DNA of 64,000 nt from Sphingobium sp. EP60837 (GTDB taxonomy: Bacteria; Pseudomonadota; Alphaproteobacteria; Sphingomonadales; Sphingomonadaceae): NCBI RefSeq assembly GCF_001658005.1, contig NZ_CP015986.1, forward strand, positions 1,302,001 through 1,366,000, in the 5' to 3' direction. Positions within the stretch are counted from its first letter, which is position 1, and every line of letters starts with the position of its first letter. The position numbers and the translations under genes were made by a program. Below are positions 8,856 through 16,757 of the stretch, piece by piece. The notes beneath the pieces are model-generated. The model had not been told where the DNA came from. It ran no database searches and saw nothing but the letters and a program-made list of their open reading frames with translations.

Positions 8856-9265
8856 CAGCCGCCCCGTTCCGCGTCGAGATAGCGCCGCACCCGCATAATG
8901 TCGGTAAGTTCGCCGCCAAGCATGACCGCCAGCGCACTCGCTCCCTCGAAGGCCGCATTGGGTGCTTTGATCCAGTCATAACCGCGTTGCGGCTCCTGAA
9001 AGATGAGGCGCAGCGCCTTGTGAATACCCATGAGGTTGGAGAGCCGGGCAAGCCCGTCGCGGGAGATGCGGCCCGGTCCCTCCGCCTTCCACCGGCGGAA
9101 ACTGCGCACCGGCATATCGGTCAGGACGGCAGCCTGCTCGTCCGTCACCCCCCATTTGGCGAAGAGGTTGAGTGCTGCACGAAACATCGCGCCACCCTCT
9201 GCCTGGGTGAGCGGTTCCGGCCGAAACGGGGCCGGGATCGTCTCAACGGGTTGCAACATGGCCAT
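8852..9265 (-). CDS. Xre/MbcA/ParS-type antitoxin of the RES pair
   Basis: A 137-residue protein when started at ATG 9265, which has GGAG 7 nt upstream; a longer frame from 9307 lacks such a site. The middle (AALNLFAKWGVTDEQAAVL) and the following RSFRRWKAEG form the Xre-like helix-turn-helix of this family. The C-terminal half (NLMGIHKALRLIF onward) is the DUF2384 toxin-binding domain. It should neutralise the RES toxin encoded 4 bp overlapping downstream and repress its own promoter. Candidate operator repeats lie directly upstream. Confidence 0.9.
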   Translation of the reverse strand: MAMLQPVETIPAPFRPEPLTQAEGGAMFRAALNLFAKWGVTDEQAAVLTDMPVRSFRRWKAEGPGRISRDGLARLSNLMGIHKALRLIFQEPQRGYDWIKAPNAAFEGASALAVMLGGELTDIMRVRRYLDAERGGW

Positions 9266-9274
9266 AAAGCATCT

Positions 9275-9314
9275 CCATGTGGCATGATATAAATAGATGA
9301 CTGCCAAATGGCAA
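9275..9314 (-). promoter_or_regulatory. Antitoxin promoter with CCA-nn-TGGCA operator repeats
   Basis: On the minus strand TTGCCA (9314-9309) and TATATC (9291-9286) are separated by 17 bp. On the plus strand CCATGTGGCA (9275-9284) and CCAAATGGCA (9304-9313) are two copies of a CCA-N2-TGGCA element whose starts are 29 bp apart, close to three helical turns. The right copy is part of the palindrome TGCCA-AA-TGGCA and covers the -35. This fits autoregulation by the antitoxin or by the toxin-antitoxin complex. Confidence 0.5.
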
Positions 9315-9328
9315 CGTCGTGCGCTGCC

Positions 9329-9375
9329 TTATGCTCTATTTCGCATAAACGCCGGGTATGCGCTGAATCGCATAA
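9329..9375. repeat. Clustered TTATGC/GCATAA inverted repeats beside recombinase remnant
   Basis: Two small inverted repeats lie in tandem: TTATGC-N8-GCATAA (9329-9348) and TATGCG-N6-CGCATA (9357-9374). Such arms with 6-8 bp spacers are what tyrosine recombinases bind, and a recombinase fragment starts 20 bp further on. This may be an old crossover or element-end sequence. Confidence 0.4.
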
Positions 9376-9381
9376 GTCATC

Positions 9382-9562
9382 ACTCCCTTAAACCCCGATG
9401 AAGTTTTGCGTCACACCTTCCGCCGCACGGCGATCACCCACCTGGTGCAAGCTGGCGTTGATCTTCCCACTGTCCAAAAGGTGAGCGGGCACAAACCCTA
9501 GCTATGGTGGCGCGCTATGCCCATGCGAATGGCGAACTATCGACGCCGCCATGGATAACCTT
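9382..9562 (+). pseudogene. C-terminal remnant of a tyrosine recombinase (phage-type integrase)
   Basis: Translating from about 9397 gives DEVLRHTFRRTAITHL, then a segment ending VQKVSGHKP followed by a stop. After a frame change it continues AMVARYAHANGE. The R-H-x-x-R box, the GH box and the catalytic-tyrosine segment of a tyrosine recombinase are all present, in order. The N-terminal three quarters are missing and the C-terminus is broken by a frameshift of a few bases between the GHK and the MVARYAH parts. It is not functional and marks past integration in this accessory stretch. Confidence 0.75.
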
Positions 9563-9858
9563 GAGCAGCGCATCGCACTACCATTGCGGGATCCGTACAC
9601 CATGTCGCGGAGGGCTGCTTCGGCAAATGTGGGCTCATTGGTCGTCATCATTCCCCCTGCACTCATTCCCGCCGCATTTCCTGACCCATCCTCCTGCTCA
9701 CGATAAAGAGACCCTCGGCAGGTCAGACTCTGGCTAATCTGCCGCACCGTTTTGCGGCATCTGGAGCAGAGGGGAGATGATGTATGAGCTATTATTCATC
9801 TATCACATCGTATATATGCAATGAAAGATTGTAATTTGATGTTTTATATATCATACAG
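9563..9858. other. Intergenic region with AT-rich leader of the Xre gene
   Basis: No gene is supportable here. Bases 9741-9758 form a small hairpin (GCCGCA/TGCGGC). From about 9780 to 9858 the sequence turns markedly AT-rich, unlike the rest of the window. It contains TATATA-type motifs likely to be the promoter and possible operator of the following Xre regulator. Confidence 0.45.
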
Positions 9859-10182
9859 ATGCCCATGATCACATCTCAGCAAATGCGGGCTGCGCGAGCC
9901 TTGCTCGGTATCGATCAACGCCAACTCGCCGCACTGGCGAGCGTGTCCCTGCCGACGATCCAGCGGATGGAAGCATCCGATGGGCAGGTGCGAAGCGTGG
10001 TTGATACATTGGTGAAGGTGATCAACGCGCTCGAGGCGGCAGGGATTGAGATCATCGGGGAGAATGCCCCGAGCAATGGCGCAGGGCGCGGCGTCCGCCT
10101 CAAGGAAACAACCGCCGGTCAACAGCCCAGACGCGTACCGTCAGTCCTGTTCGATCAAACGGCCGAAGATGATGCATGCTGA
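9859..10182 (+). CDS. Small Xre-family regulator upstream of a SulP transporter
   Basis: A 107-residue protein with an N-terminal Cro/CI helix-turn-helix: QMRAARALLGIDQRQLAALA and then VSLPTIQRME, residues ~8-37. A low-complexity tail follows. The start could instead be the ATG two codons later (9865); neither has a clear ribosome site and translation may be leaderless. Its 3' end overlaps the start of the SulP gene by about 14 nt, so the two are co-transcribed. Small Xre proteins of this type often precede SulP genes and probably regulate them; the signal is not known. Confidence 0.85.
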   Translation: MPMITSQQMRAARALLGIDQRQLAALASVSLPTIQRMEASDGQVRSVVDTLVKVINALEAAGIEIIGENAPSNGAGRGVRLKETTAGQQPRRVPSVLFDQTAEDDAC

Positions 10183-11878
10183 TGGACGACTGATCGCTTT
10201 CACACCGAAGTTGATCACGGTCCTGCGCGAGGGCTATTCGATCGACCGGATGCGGCGCGATTGCGTTGCCGGCCTCACGGTCGCGATCGTCGCACTACCC
10301 CTGGCCATGGCGCTCGCGATTGCGAGCGGCGCTTCTCCTGACAAGGGACTGGTCACGGCTATCATAGCCGGTTTCCTGATTTCGGCCCTTGGCGGTTCGC
10401 GAGTCCAGATCGGTGGGCCGACCGGCGCCTTCGTCGTCGTCGTTTTCGGAGTGATCGCGCAACACGGCTATGACGGCCTACTTATCGCGACACTGATGGC
10501 GGGACTCATGCTGATCGTCGCCGGATATTTAGGTCTGGGCAGCCTCGTGCGCTTCATTCCGCAGCCGGTGGTAACGGGTTTCACCGCAGGCATCGCGGTC
10601 ATCATCGCGTCGAGCCAAGTGAAAGATTTCCTCGGCCTGTCGATGGCCCACGTGCCCGCCGATTTCCTGCCCAAATGGGGAGCCTATTTCGCTGCCCTGG
10701 ACAGCGTCCGGATCGTCCCGCTGGCGGTGGGCGCAGGGTCGCTGGGGCTGATCATAGCCCTCCGCAAATGGGCACCACGCTTGCCCGGCTTCCTGATCGC
10801 CGTCATATTGGCCGCAGCGGCCGTGGCGCTTCTGCATCTTCCGGTCGAGACGATCGGGTCGCGCTTTCCGGACCTGCCCACCGACCTTCCCGCCCCAGCG
10901 TTCCCGGACTTTTCTCCTGCCAAGCTTCAGGCGGTTATACCGTCGGCGTTCACCATCGCCTTTCTCGCCGGGATCGAGGCGCTCCTGTCTGCGGTCGTGG
11001 CCGATGGAATGATCGGTTCAAGGCATCGATCCAATCAGGAACTGGTAGGTCAGGGCGTCGCGAACATCGCGTCGGCATTGTTCGGCGGCTTGCCCGCGAC
11101 AGGGGCAATCGCTCGCACGGCGACCAACATCAAGGCCGGTGCGATCACGCCCGTGGCGGGTATAATGCATGCCCTGTTCCTGCTCCTGTTCATCCTGTTC
11201 GCCTCGGATCTTATGGCCTATGTGCCCCTGGCGGCGCTCGCGGCCATCCTGTTCATGGTCGCGTGGGGCATGAGCGAGCATCATCGCTTCATCCAGTTGC
11301 TGCGCATGCCTAATGGCGATCGCAGCCTACTGCTGCTAACTTTCGGCCTTACCGTGCTGGTCGATCTCACGGTCGCCATCGGCGTTGGCGTGACGCTCGC
11401 TTCCCTGCTCTTCATGATGCGCATGAGCCAAATGGTGGAGATTGCAAACGACAGCGGCAACGGCGCGTTATCATCCGAGGAAGCGGGGGAGGATATTCAT
11501 CAGCGCGATGCGCTTCCCCCAAGGGTCGAAGTATTCCGTATCGAAGGCCCCGTTTTCTTTGGCGTCGCGAACGAATTGCTCGACACGCTGCGACGGATCG
11601 GGCTTCCGCCAAAGGTCATCATACTTCGCATGCGGCGGGTGCCCCTGCTCGATGCCAGCGGCGTGACGACGATCGAGGAAATCGTTCGGCAAGCCGGGTC
11701 GGCAAGCACGCAGATCATAGTTTCAGGCATCCAGGCGCAACCCATGGCGATGCTCGAGCGGGTTTCTCTGGGACCAGCAGACCGGCGTGTAATCTTCTGC
11801 GGTGATTTTCCCGAGGCCCTGCGCGTCGCGAGAGCGATCGCGGGCGCGCCAACAGCGGCAGCCGAACAGCTCAATTGA
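10169..11878 (+). CDS. SulP-family inorganic anion transporter with STAS domain
   Basis: About 569 residues from the ATG at 10169. The frame is open further upstream, but that part overlaps the Xre gene and is not membrane-like. The N-terminal Sulfate_transp region has the hallmark start (RRDCVAGLTVAIVALPLAMA), the QIGGPTGAF segment, and many hydrophobic helices up to ~residue 425. A cytosolic STAS domain (PPRVEVFRIEGPVFFG onward) ends the protein. SulP members carry sulfate, bicarbonate or other anions across the inner membrane. The substrate here is not evident and there is no carbonic anhydrase next to it. Confidence 0.93.
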   Translation: MMHADGRLIAFTPKLITVLREGYSIDRMRRDCVAGLTVAIVALPLAMALAIASGASPDKGLVTAIIAGFLISALGGSRVQIGGPTGAFVVVVFGVIAQHGYDGLLIATLMAGLMLIVAGYLGLGSLVRFIPQPVVTGFTAGIAVIIASSQVKDFLGLSMAHVPADFLPKWGAYFAALDSVRIVPLAVGAGSLGLIIALRKWAPRLPGFLIAVILAAAAVALLHLPVETIGSRFPDLPTDLPAPAFPDFSPAKLQAVIPSAFTIAFLAGIEALLSAVVADGMIGSRHRSNQELVGQGVANIASALFGGLPATGAIARTATNIKAGAITPVAGIMHALFLLLFILFASDLMAYVPLAALAAILFMVAWGMSEHHRFIQLLRMPNGDRSLLLLTFGLTVLVDLTVAIGVGVTLASLLFMMRMSQMVEIANDSGNGALSSEEAGEDIHQRDALPPRVEVFRIEGPVFFGVANELLDTLRRIGLPPKVIILRMRRVPLLDASGVTTIEEIVRQAGSASTQIIVSGIQAQPMAMLERVSLGPADRRVIFCGDFPEALRVARAIAGAPTAAAEQLN

Positions 11879-11889
11879 TCAACAGCCAG

Positions 11890-12210
11890 ATGGATTTTGA
11901 AATGACTCCAACGAATGATGACTATGTCTATGATGAAACTTCGGGTAAGTGGATATCGGCAGAAGAGGCTGCAGGGAAGGCCCAGGATGCCGGCAGAATC
12001 GAAGTGCGAGATTCCGCCGGTAATCTTCTGGCGGACGGCGACAGCGTCATCACGATCAAGGATCTGAAGGTCAAGGGCGCCGGCCAGACCTTGCGCAAGG
12101 GCACCGTGATCAAATCGATCAGGCTCACCGGCGACCCACAGGAAATCGACTGCCGCTATGAAGGCATCAAAGGCCTGGTTCTCCGCGCCGAGTTCGTACG
12201 TAAGCACTGA
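11890..12210 (+). CDS. PhnA/YjdM-like protein
   Basis: About 106 residues. The C-terminal two thirds (VRDSAGNLLADGDSV, then IKDLKVKGAG and IDCRYEGIKGL) match the PhnA C-terminal domain of the family once linked to alkylphosphonate use (E. coli YjdM). The N-terminal zinc ribbon of the E. coli protein is absent and is replaced by a short acidic segment. The start is uncertain: ATG 11890 or 11902, or TTG 11875 overlapping the SulP stop. It directly follows the SulP gene and is probably co-transcribed. Function is not established for this family. Confidence 0.8.
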   Translation: MDFEMTPTNDDYVYDETSGKWISAEEAAGKAQDAGRIEVRDSAGNLLADGDSVITIKDLKVKGAGQTLRKGTVIKSIRLTGDPQEIDCRYEGIKGLVLRAEFVRKH

Positions 12211-12817
12211 TTTTGGCGTATCTTGAGAATGTGGCGGTCTAACATCTTCTCATCGTGGCCAATCATCTTATAGAAATACGTCGCTCGTTTGGAACATTGA
12301 CCGATGCTCACAGTCGTACGCCATTGAGCCGAGCGCATTCCCGGTAGCGGTCATCCTGCCGATGCACTCAACCCAGCCTTGAACCGTTCCAGCCATGCGC
12401 GAACCATAGCGGCATAGGCGGGCAACCCGGCCGCAGCGATGACGCTTCCACCCTCATCCGATCGCTCCACCCCAACGGATCGATGCCAATCGCCCTGGCA
12501 CGCGGATCCCGAATTGTGGGTATTCGCAGCGCAGAATGGCGAGATCCAAACGGCCGGTTCTAGCGCTAGGATTTCGTCTCTGAAGGACTGACACTGGGGC
12601 ATAGTGGCCGCAATCGCCCACTTTAAGAGCATCGTTTCCGCAGACTGGCAAACAGGACGCCAGAGAATTCCGGGGCTTAGCGCACCGTCCTATCGGGCCA
12701 GAATGGTCTCACCCGCCATGGTAGGGCGTTGGTCGAGGCCATAAGGCACGGCAATGTCGGCACTATTTGCACCGCCCATCGAATGATCTAAGTCATTGAA
12801 TTTAAAGGACAAATATG
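12211..12817. other. Intergenic stretch without a supportable gene
   Basis: About 600 bases between the PhnA-like gene and tRNA-Phe. An open frame at 12351-12632 on the minus strand has no recognisable domain or good start. No copy of the tRNA-Phe 3' end, which would mark an attachment site, is visible here. Confidence 0.45.
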
Positions 12818-12893
12818 TGGTGCCCGGGGACGGAGTCGAACCGCCGACACTGCGATTTTCAGTCGCATGCTCTACCAACTGAGCTACCCGGGC
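12818..12893 (-). tRNA. tRNA-Phe (GAA)
   Basis: The minus strand reads a 76-nt cloverleaf starting GCCCGGGTAGCTCAG and ending GTCCCCGGGCACCA, so CCA is encoded. The acceptor stem GCCCGGG pairs with CCCGGGC, the anticodon loop contains CTGAAAA giving anticodon GAA, and the T loop is GGTTCGACTCC. Its 3' end faces the accessory region on the left. Confidence 0.97.
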
Positions 12894-12944
12894 ACGGGTG
12901 CCGGTGAGGACCACCGGCAGCGTTGAGAGGCGTGCCTATAGGCA

Positions 12945-13139
12945 TCAATCCAGGGGGCTGTCCACCCCATAATCGTCGCTTTTTTTCATCTCGTCGGCGG
13001 CAGGCGAGCCGGGAACGCGATATCCTTCGCCGAGCCACTGCAGCAGGTCGCGATCGCGGCATGCTTTTCCACAGAAGGGGCGGGTTTCAGCCGCCGAAGG
13101 CCGGCCGCAGACCGGGCAGGAGGAGGCTTTAGGCAACAT
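12945..13139 (-). CDS. yacG: DNA gyrase inhibitor / zinc-ribbon protein YacG
   Basis: A 64-residue protein with the YacG zinc site: CPVC at residues 8-11 and a second pair in FCGKACRDRDLLQWL, followed by the family-typical GEGYRVPG. In E. coli YacG binds GyrB and inhibits gyrase. The start overlaps the end of the upstream RNase gene by 11 bp, so translation is probably coupled. It is last in the leftward block infA-maf-RNase-yacG, just before tRNA-Phe. Confidence 0.93.
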   Translation of the reverse strand: MLPKASSCPVCGRPSAAETRPFCGKACRDRDLLQWLGEGYRVPGSPAADEMKKSDDYGVDSPLD

Positions 13140-14118
13140 GGCCGCCGAATATGGCGAGGTTGGTGTCCACCTTCAAGCTGATCGCTCCGCCACGGCGGCG
13201 GGCGAGATGTTCGATCCAGTCCGTGGCCTTGCGCAAGCGTTCGATGACCGCGGACGCCGCGGTGATCGTGGCCGGGCCGCCATTGCCATGACGTTCCGCG
13301 CGGCGGAGGAGCGCGAGGGCCGCCGTTTCCACGGGATCGGCCCTCAGCAGTTCCATGAGGTTCATGCGCTCGCGGCGGCGGATGACCTGGACGAAGCCGA
13401 AGCCGTTGACCGCAGTGCGTTCAAACGGGAGCGGGAGATATTTGTCGATCTGGGCCGAGGCGACGGCGCGCTCGTCCTTGTTGTTCATCGTCGGCAAGTC
13501 GATGCCGATCGAGCCGGTCAGGCCCATGCGGCGGATCGCCTGCGCGGCCAGCTTCGCGCCCTTGGGGCCAAGCTTGGCGGGCGGCAGCGAGCCGTCCACA
13601 TCGATCAGGATCATCGCTGGCGTCGGGAAAATACGCAGGGCCGATTCCTCCGTGCCGATCTCGCCGGAGATCGCCTCTTCCATCAGTTCGCTCCAGCCAT
13701 GGGCTTCGAAGCGGTCTTCCTCATGCGCGGGACATGGGACGATCGGCAGGCCGGTGGCGCGCAGGCGCTGGAGCAGGCTGGGGGCAGGATGCGCTTTGGA
13801 GCCGGGCTGGGCTATGCGGGCCTTGGCAAGCTTGGCGCGGCCTTCCTCAGGGATCGCTTCGCGTAGGATTTCGAGGAGGACCGTCGCGCCCTCCGCGATT
13901 TTCGGCGGGATGGGTTCGACCAGCACTTCCTCGCCGGAAATGAGGCGGGCGATGCCGCGTTTCTTCGGAATGACGGTGCGGACAAGCTTACCCTGAACGA
14001 CCGAACCAGCGCGCACGGCGTCGGTTTCCCGTTCAATCTGCGCTTCGACCAGCCGGCCCTTTTCGATCAGCGCGGCGCGGGCCTCGCCAATGCCTTCTTC
14101 ATAAAGCCATTCGGCCAT
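13129..14118 (-). CDS. Short ribonuclease E/G-family protein
   Basis: A 329-residue member of the Rne/Rng family. The DNase-I-like catalytic subdomain is recognisable from MILIDVDG (D173, D175) and SIGIDLPTM (D207), which correspond to the metal-binding aspartates of RNase E. It is much shorter than RNase G (about 490) and lacks the C-terminal zinc-link and scaffold regions. The sequence begins with a compact S1-like part. A role in rRNA or mRNA processing is expected by family; whether it cuts RNA without the missing parts is not known. The gene sits 5 bp after maf and overlaps yacG. Confidence 0.85.
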   Translation of the reverse strand: MAEWLYEEGIGEARAALIEKGRLVEAQIERETDAVRAGSVVQGKLVRTVIPKKRGIARLISGEEVLVEPIPPKIAEGATVLLEILREAIPEEGRAKLAKARIAQPGSKAHPAPSLLQRLRATGLPIVPCPAHEEDRFEAHGWSELMEEAISGEIGTEESALRIFPTPAMILIDVDGSLPPAKLGPKGAKLAAQAIRRMGLTGSIGIDLPTMNNKDERAVASAQIDKYLPLPFERTAVNGFGFVQVIRRRERMNLMELLRADPVETAALALLRRAERHGNGGPATITAASAVIERLRKATDWIEHLARRRGGAISLKVDTNLAIFGGHVA

Positions 14119-14123
14119 GTCGG

Positions 14124-14696
14124 TCAGTCCAGTGGATAGCCCGCTGCCTTCAGCAGCGCGCGGGTTTCGTAAAGGGGCAGGCCCATGATCGCGCTGTGGC
14201 TACCCTGGATGGCGCGGATGAGGCCAGCGGCGCGGCCCTGTATAGCGTAGCCGCCTGCTTTGCCGTGCCATTCTTCCGACGCGATATAAGCGTCGATCTC
14301 GACACGATCGAGGCGTTTGAAGATAACGATGTTGGTCGAGAGGCGGTGGCGCGCCCTCCCCTCCGCATCAATCAGGGTGATCGCGCTCAGTACGCGGTGG
14401 CGCCGGCCGCAGAGGAGTTCGAGGCACTTGCGCGCTTCGGCTTCGCTTTCGGCCTTTGGCAGGATGCGGCGGCCCGCCGCGACCACCGTATCCCCGGAGA
14501 GGACCAGCGCGCCGGGGTGACGCTGCGCCACCAATGCAGCCTTTTCAGCGGCGACGCGAGCAGCATAGACAGCAGGAAGTTCGGATTTCAGTGGTGTTTC
14601 GTCGAGGTCAGCCGGGTCCACCGCGTCGGGAGACACGCCGATCTGACCCAGAAGTTCACACCGTCTGGGAGAAGCCGAAGCAAGGATGAGCCGCAT
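14124..14696 (-). CDS. maf: Maf-family nucleoside triphosphate pyrophosphatase
   Basis: About 190 residues beginning LILASASPRRCELL, the Maf signature, with SGDTVV near residue 68 and the AIQGRAAGLI segment near 152. Maf proteins hydrolyse non-canonical or pyrimidine nucleoside triphosphates to monophosphates and are linked to septum control in Bacillus. ATG 14696 is used; the TTG just before it is less likely. It follows infA by 14 bp and precedes the RNase gene in one operon. Confidence 0.95.
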   Translation of the reverse strand: MRLILASASPRRCELLGQIGVSPDAVDPADLDETPLKSELPAVYAARVAAEKAALVAQRHPGALVLSGDTVVAAGRRILPKAESEAEARKCLELLCGRRHRVLSAITLIDAEGRARHRLSTNIVIFKRLDRVEIDAYIASEEWHGKAGGYAIQGRAAGLIRAIQGSHSAIMGLPLYETRALLKAAGYPLD

Positions 14697-14710
14697 CAAA
14701 AAAAAGCGGC

Positions 14711-14929
14711 TTATTTGAAGCGGTAGGTGATCCGACCCTTGGTCAGGTCGTAAGGGGTGAGTTCGACCAGCACTTCGTCGCCCACCAGCACGCGGATGCG
14801 GTTCTTGCGCATCTTGCCGGCGGTGTGGCCGAGGATCTCGTGATCATTTTCAAGCCGTACGCGGAACATGGCGTTGGGGAGAAGCTCCACAACCTGTCCA
14901 CGCATTTCAAGCAGTTCTTCTTTTGCCAT
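14711..14929 (-). CDS. infA: Translation initiation factor IF-1
   Basis: A 72-residue protein of exactly the usual length, with a single S1/OB fold ([20 protein letters not shown], then [18 protein letters not shown]). IF-1 binds the A site of the 30S subunit during initiation. It is the first gene of the leftward infA-maf-RNase-yacG block, an order seen in other alphaproteobacteria. Confidence 0.98.
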   Translation of the reverse strand: MAKEELLEMRGQVVELLPNAMFRVRLENDHEILGHTAGKMRKNRIRVLVGDEVLVELTPYDLTKGRITYRFK

Positions 14930-14988
14930 AATATCCTGGGAAGTCGAAAAATCGCGCCGCCATAGCGCCTAAATGCGGAAAATGAAAG

Positions 14989-16278
14989 TCAGGCCGGAAC
15001 GCCGAAAATATCACCGGCTTTTGAGAGAGCCGCGAATATGCGATCAAGCTGATCTACATCAAGGCAATAAGGCGGCATCAGATAGATGGTGTTGCCCAAG
15101 GGCCGCAGCAAGATGCCTTGTTCCAGAAAGAAGGCGCGCAGGCGCGGACCAAGATCCGACAGATAGCCTGCGTCAGCCGCGATCAAGTCGATGGCTGCGA
15201 TGACGCCAAGCTGACGCGGATTCGTGAACGCGGGATCCTCGCCGAGCTGGGCGAGTCGCTCCGCCATTCCCTTCGATAGGGTGGCGATGCGGCCCAGCAC
15301 ATCTTCCTCCCGCCAGATGGCGAGATTGGCAACCGCAGCAGCGCAGGCGATTGCGTTCGCCGTGTAGCTGCTGGAATGGTAAAAGAGGCGCGAGCGGTCG
15401 GTGGAGCGATGTGCGTCGAAGATGCGCGAAGTCGCCAGCGTCGCCGCCAGCGGTATTGCGCCGCCGGTAATGCCCTTGGCCACGGCCATGATGTCCGGAA
15501 CGACGCCTGCCTGCTCACACGAGAAGAGCGTTCCGGTGCGGCCCCATCCGGTCATCACCTCATCCACGATGAAGAGGACGTCATGCCGGGCGCAGATCGC
15601 CGCCATTTCCTGCAGGACGGCTGGCGAATAGATCAGCATTCCCCCTGCCCCCAGGATCAGCGGTTCGACGATGAAGGCAGCGGGGTTTTGCGCGCAGGCT
15701 GTCTCAAGGGCGTCGAGCGTTTCCTTCTCCTGGCCGTGATACGGGAAGGGTATGGTGCCGACGTCGAACAGCAAGGGCGTCCAAGCGGCATTATATACGC
15801 CGCGCTCACCCACGGACATCGCCCCGATCGTGTCCCCATGATAGCTGTGCTGAAGGACCAGAATGCGGTGACGGGGATCGGCCAAGCCGTCCAGCGCACG
15901 ATTGTGCCAATATCCGAGCGCCATCTTCAGCGCGACTTCGACGGCGGTGGAGCCGCTGTCCGAAAAGAAGACATGCGCGAGCGGGTCGCAATCCGTTGAA
16001 TGCGGCGCCAAATCGATGAGGCCGCGTGCGACCTGTTCCGCAGGCTCGTGCGTGTAGCCCGCGAAGATAAGCTGGTCGAGCTGCCCTGCCTGCGCGGCGA
16101 TGGCCGCGGCGATGCGCGGATGACAATGGCCATGGGTAGTCACCCACCAGCTGGAAATGCCGTCGATCAGCGTTCCGCCGTCAGCGAGGTGCAGCAAAGC
16201 GCCCTCCGCTCGCGACACGAGCGGAATGGCTTCTTCAAGGCCGTGCTGAAAGAAGGGATGCCAGACAGGGGAGGTCAT
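14989..16278 (-). CDS. bioA: Adenosylmethionine-8-amino-7-oxononanoate aminotransferase
   Basis: A 429-residue class III aminotransferase. It has the BioA-specific SSWW motif at 42-45, SDSGSTAVEVALK for phosphate binding near 106-118, D239 in FIVDEVMTGWGRTG, and the PLP lysine K268 in AVAKGITGGA. It converts 7-keto-8-aminopelargonate to 7,8-diaminopelargonate with S-adenosylmethionine as amino donor, in biotin synthesis. The other biotin genes, bioF and bioD, lie 2.7 kb upstream on the same strand, separated by two unrelated genes. No bioB is in the window. Confidence 0.95.
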   Translation of the reverse strand: MTSPVWHPFFQHGLEEAIPLVSRAEGALLHLADGGTLIDGISSWWVTTHGHCHPRIAAAIAAQAGQLDQLIFAGYTHEPAEQVARGLIDLAPHSTDCDPLAHVFFSDSGSTAVEVALKMALGYWHNRALDGLADPRHRILVLQHSYHGDTIGAMSVGERGVYNAAWTPLLFDVGTIPFPYHGQEKETLDALETACAQNPAAFIVEPLILGAGGMLIYSPAVLQEMAAICARHDVLFIVDEVMTGWGRTGTLFSCEQAGVVPDIMAVAKGITGGAIPLAATLATSRIFDAHRSTDRSRLFYHSSSYTANAIACAAAVANLAIWREEDVLGRIATLSKGMAERLAQLGEDPAFTNPRQLGVIAAIDLIAADAGYLSDLGPRLRAFFLEQGILLRPLGNTIYLMPPYCLDVDQLDRIFAALSKAGDIFGVPA

Positions 16279-16337
16279 GCCGTGACGCTTAGAAGAGCAA
16301 GCGCGTCAGGCCAAGCTCCTCCCCTGTGATAGCCCGT

Positions 16338-16757
16338 TTATTTCGCGGGGGCGGCTGGGGTCGCGGGATTTGCAGGCGTAGCGGAAGCGGCAGGGGCTGC
16401 CGCCTGGATACGCTGCTGAAGCGCGGGGTCAGCGGCGGCCGCCTGGCCGATCTCGTTGAATTTTTCCGGCGCGATGCCTGACGCCTGAAGCGCAGCAAGC
16501 ATCTTGGGCTGCTTTTCCGCCTCGGCAATGGACGCGTCAGACTGAATCTTGGTCACTTCCACCGCTGCGGCAGCGAACTGCTTGAGGTCGGCCTCACTAT
16601 ATTTCGCCGCGCCAGCCGAAGGGGTTGCCGGAGCGGCGGGTGTGGCTGGGGTGGTCGGAGCAGTCGCGCCCTGCGCCAGAAGCGGCGCTGCGGCAAACAG
16701 GGTGGCCGACGCCAGGCCAGCTTTCAGAAAGATCGTAGAACGAAAACCCGTCAACAT
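16338..16757 (-). CDS. DUF4168 secreted protein
   Basis: 139 residues from the ATG at 16757, which has GAGGAGA in the right place. A signal peptide ends around AAPLLAQG; an Ala/Pro/Thr-rich linker follows, then a DUF4168 helical region (YSEADLKQFAAAAVEVTKI to DPALQQRI), then a second Pro/Ala tail. It is expected in the periplasm. The function of DUF4168 is not known. It lies between bioA and the M13 peptidase. Confidence 0.85.
   Translation of the reverse strand: MLTGFRSTIFLKAGLASATLFAAAPLLAQGATAPTTPATPAAPATPSAGAAKYSEADLKQFAAAAVEVTKIQSDASIAEAEKQPKMLAALQASGIAPEKFNEIGQAAAADPALQQRIQAAAPAASATPANPATPAAPAK

Noticed and set aside
9502..9747. Minus-strand frame of 81 codons next to the recombinase remnant
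   Set aside because: A GGGGGA precedes an internal ATG, but the product has no family and overlaps the recombinase remnant on the other strand.
12351..12632. Minus-strand frame of 93 codons before tRNA-Phe
   Set aside because: No convincing start or domain; may be a decayed gene, but there is not enough to call it.
12211..12817. Attachment-site duplicate of the tRNA-Phe 3' end
   Set aside because: I looked for a copy of the terminal GGTTCGACTCCGTCCCC segment to the left of the tRNA and found none in the window.
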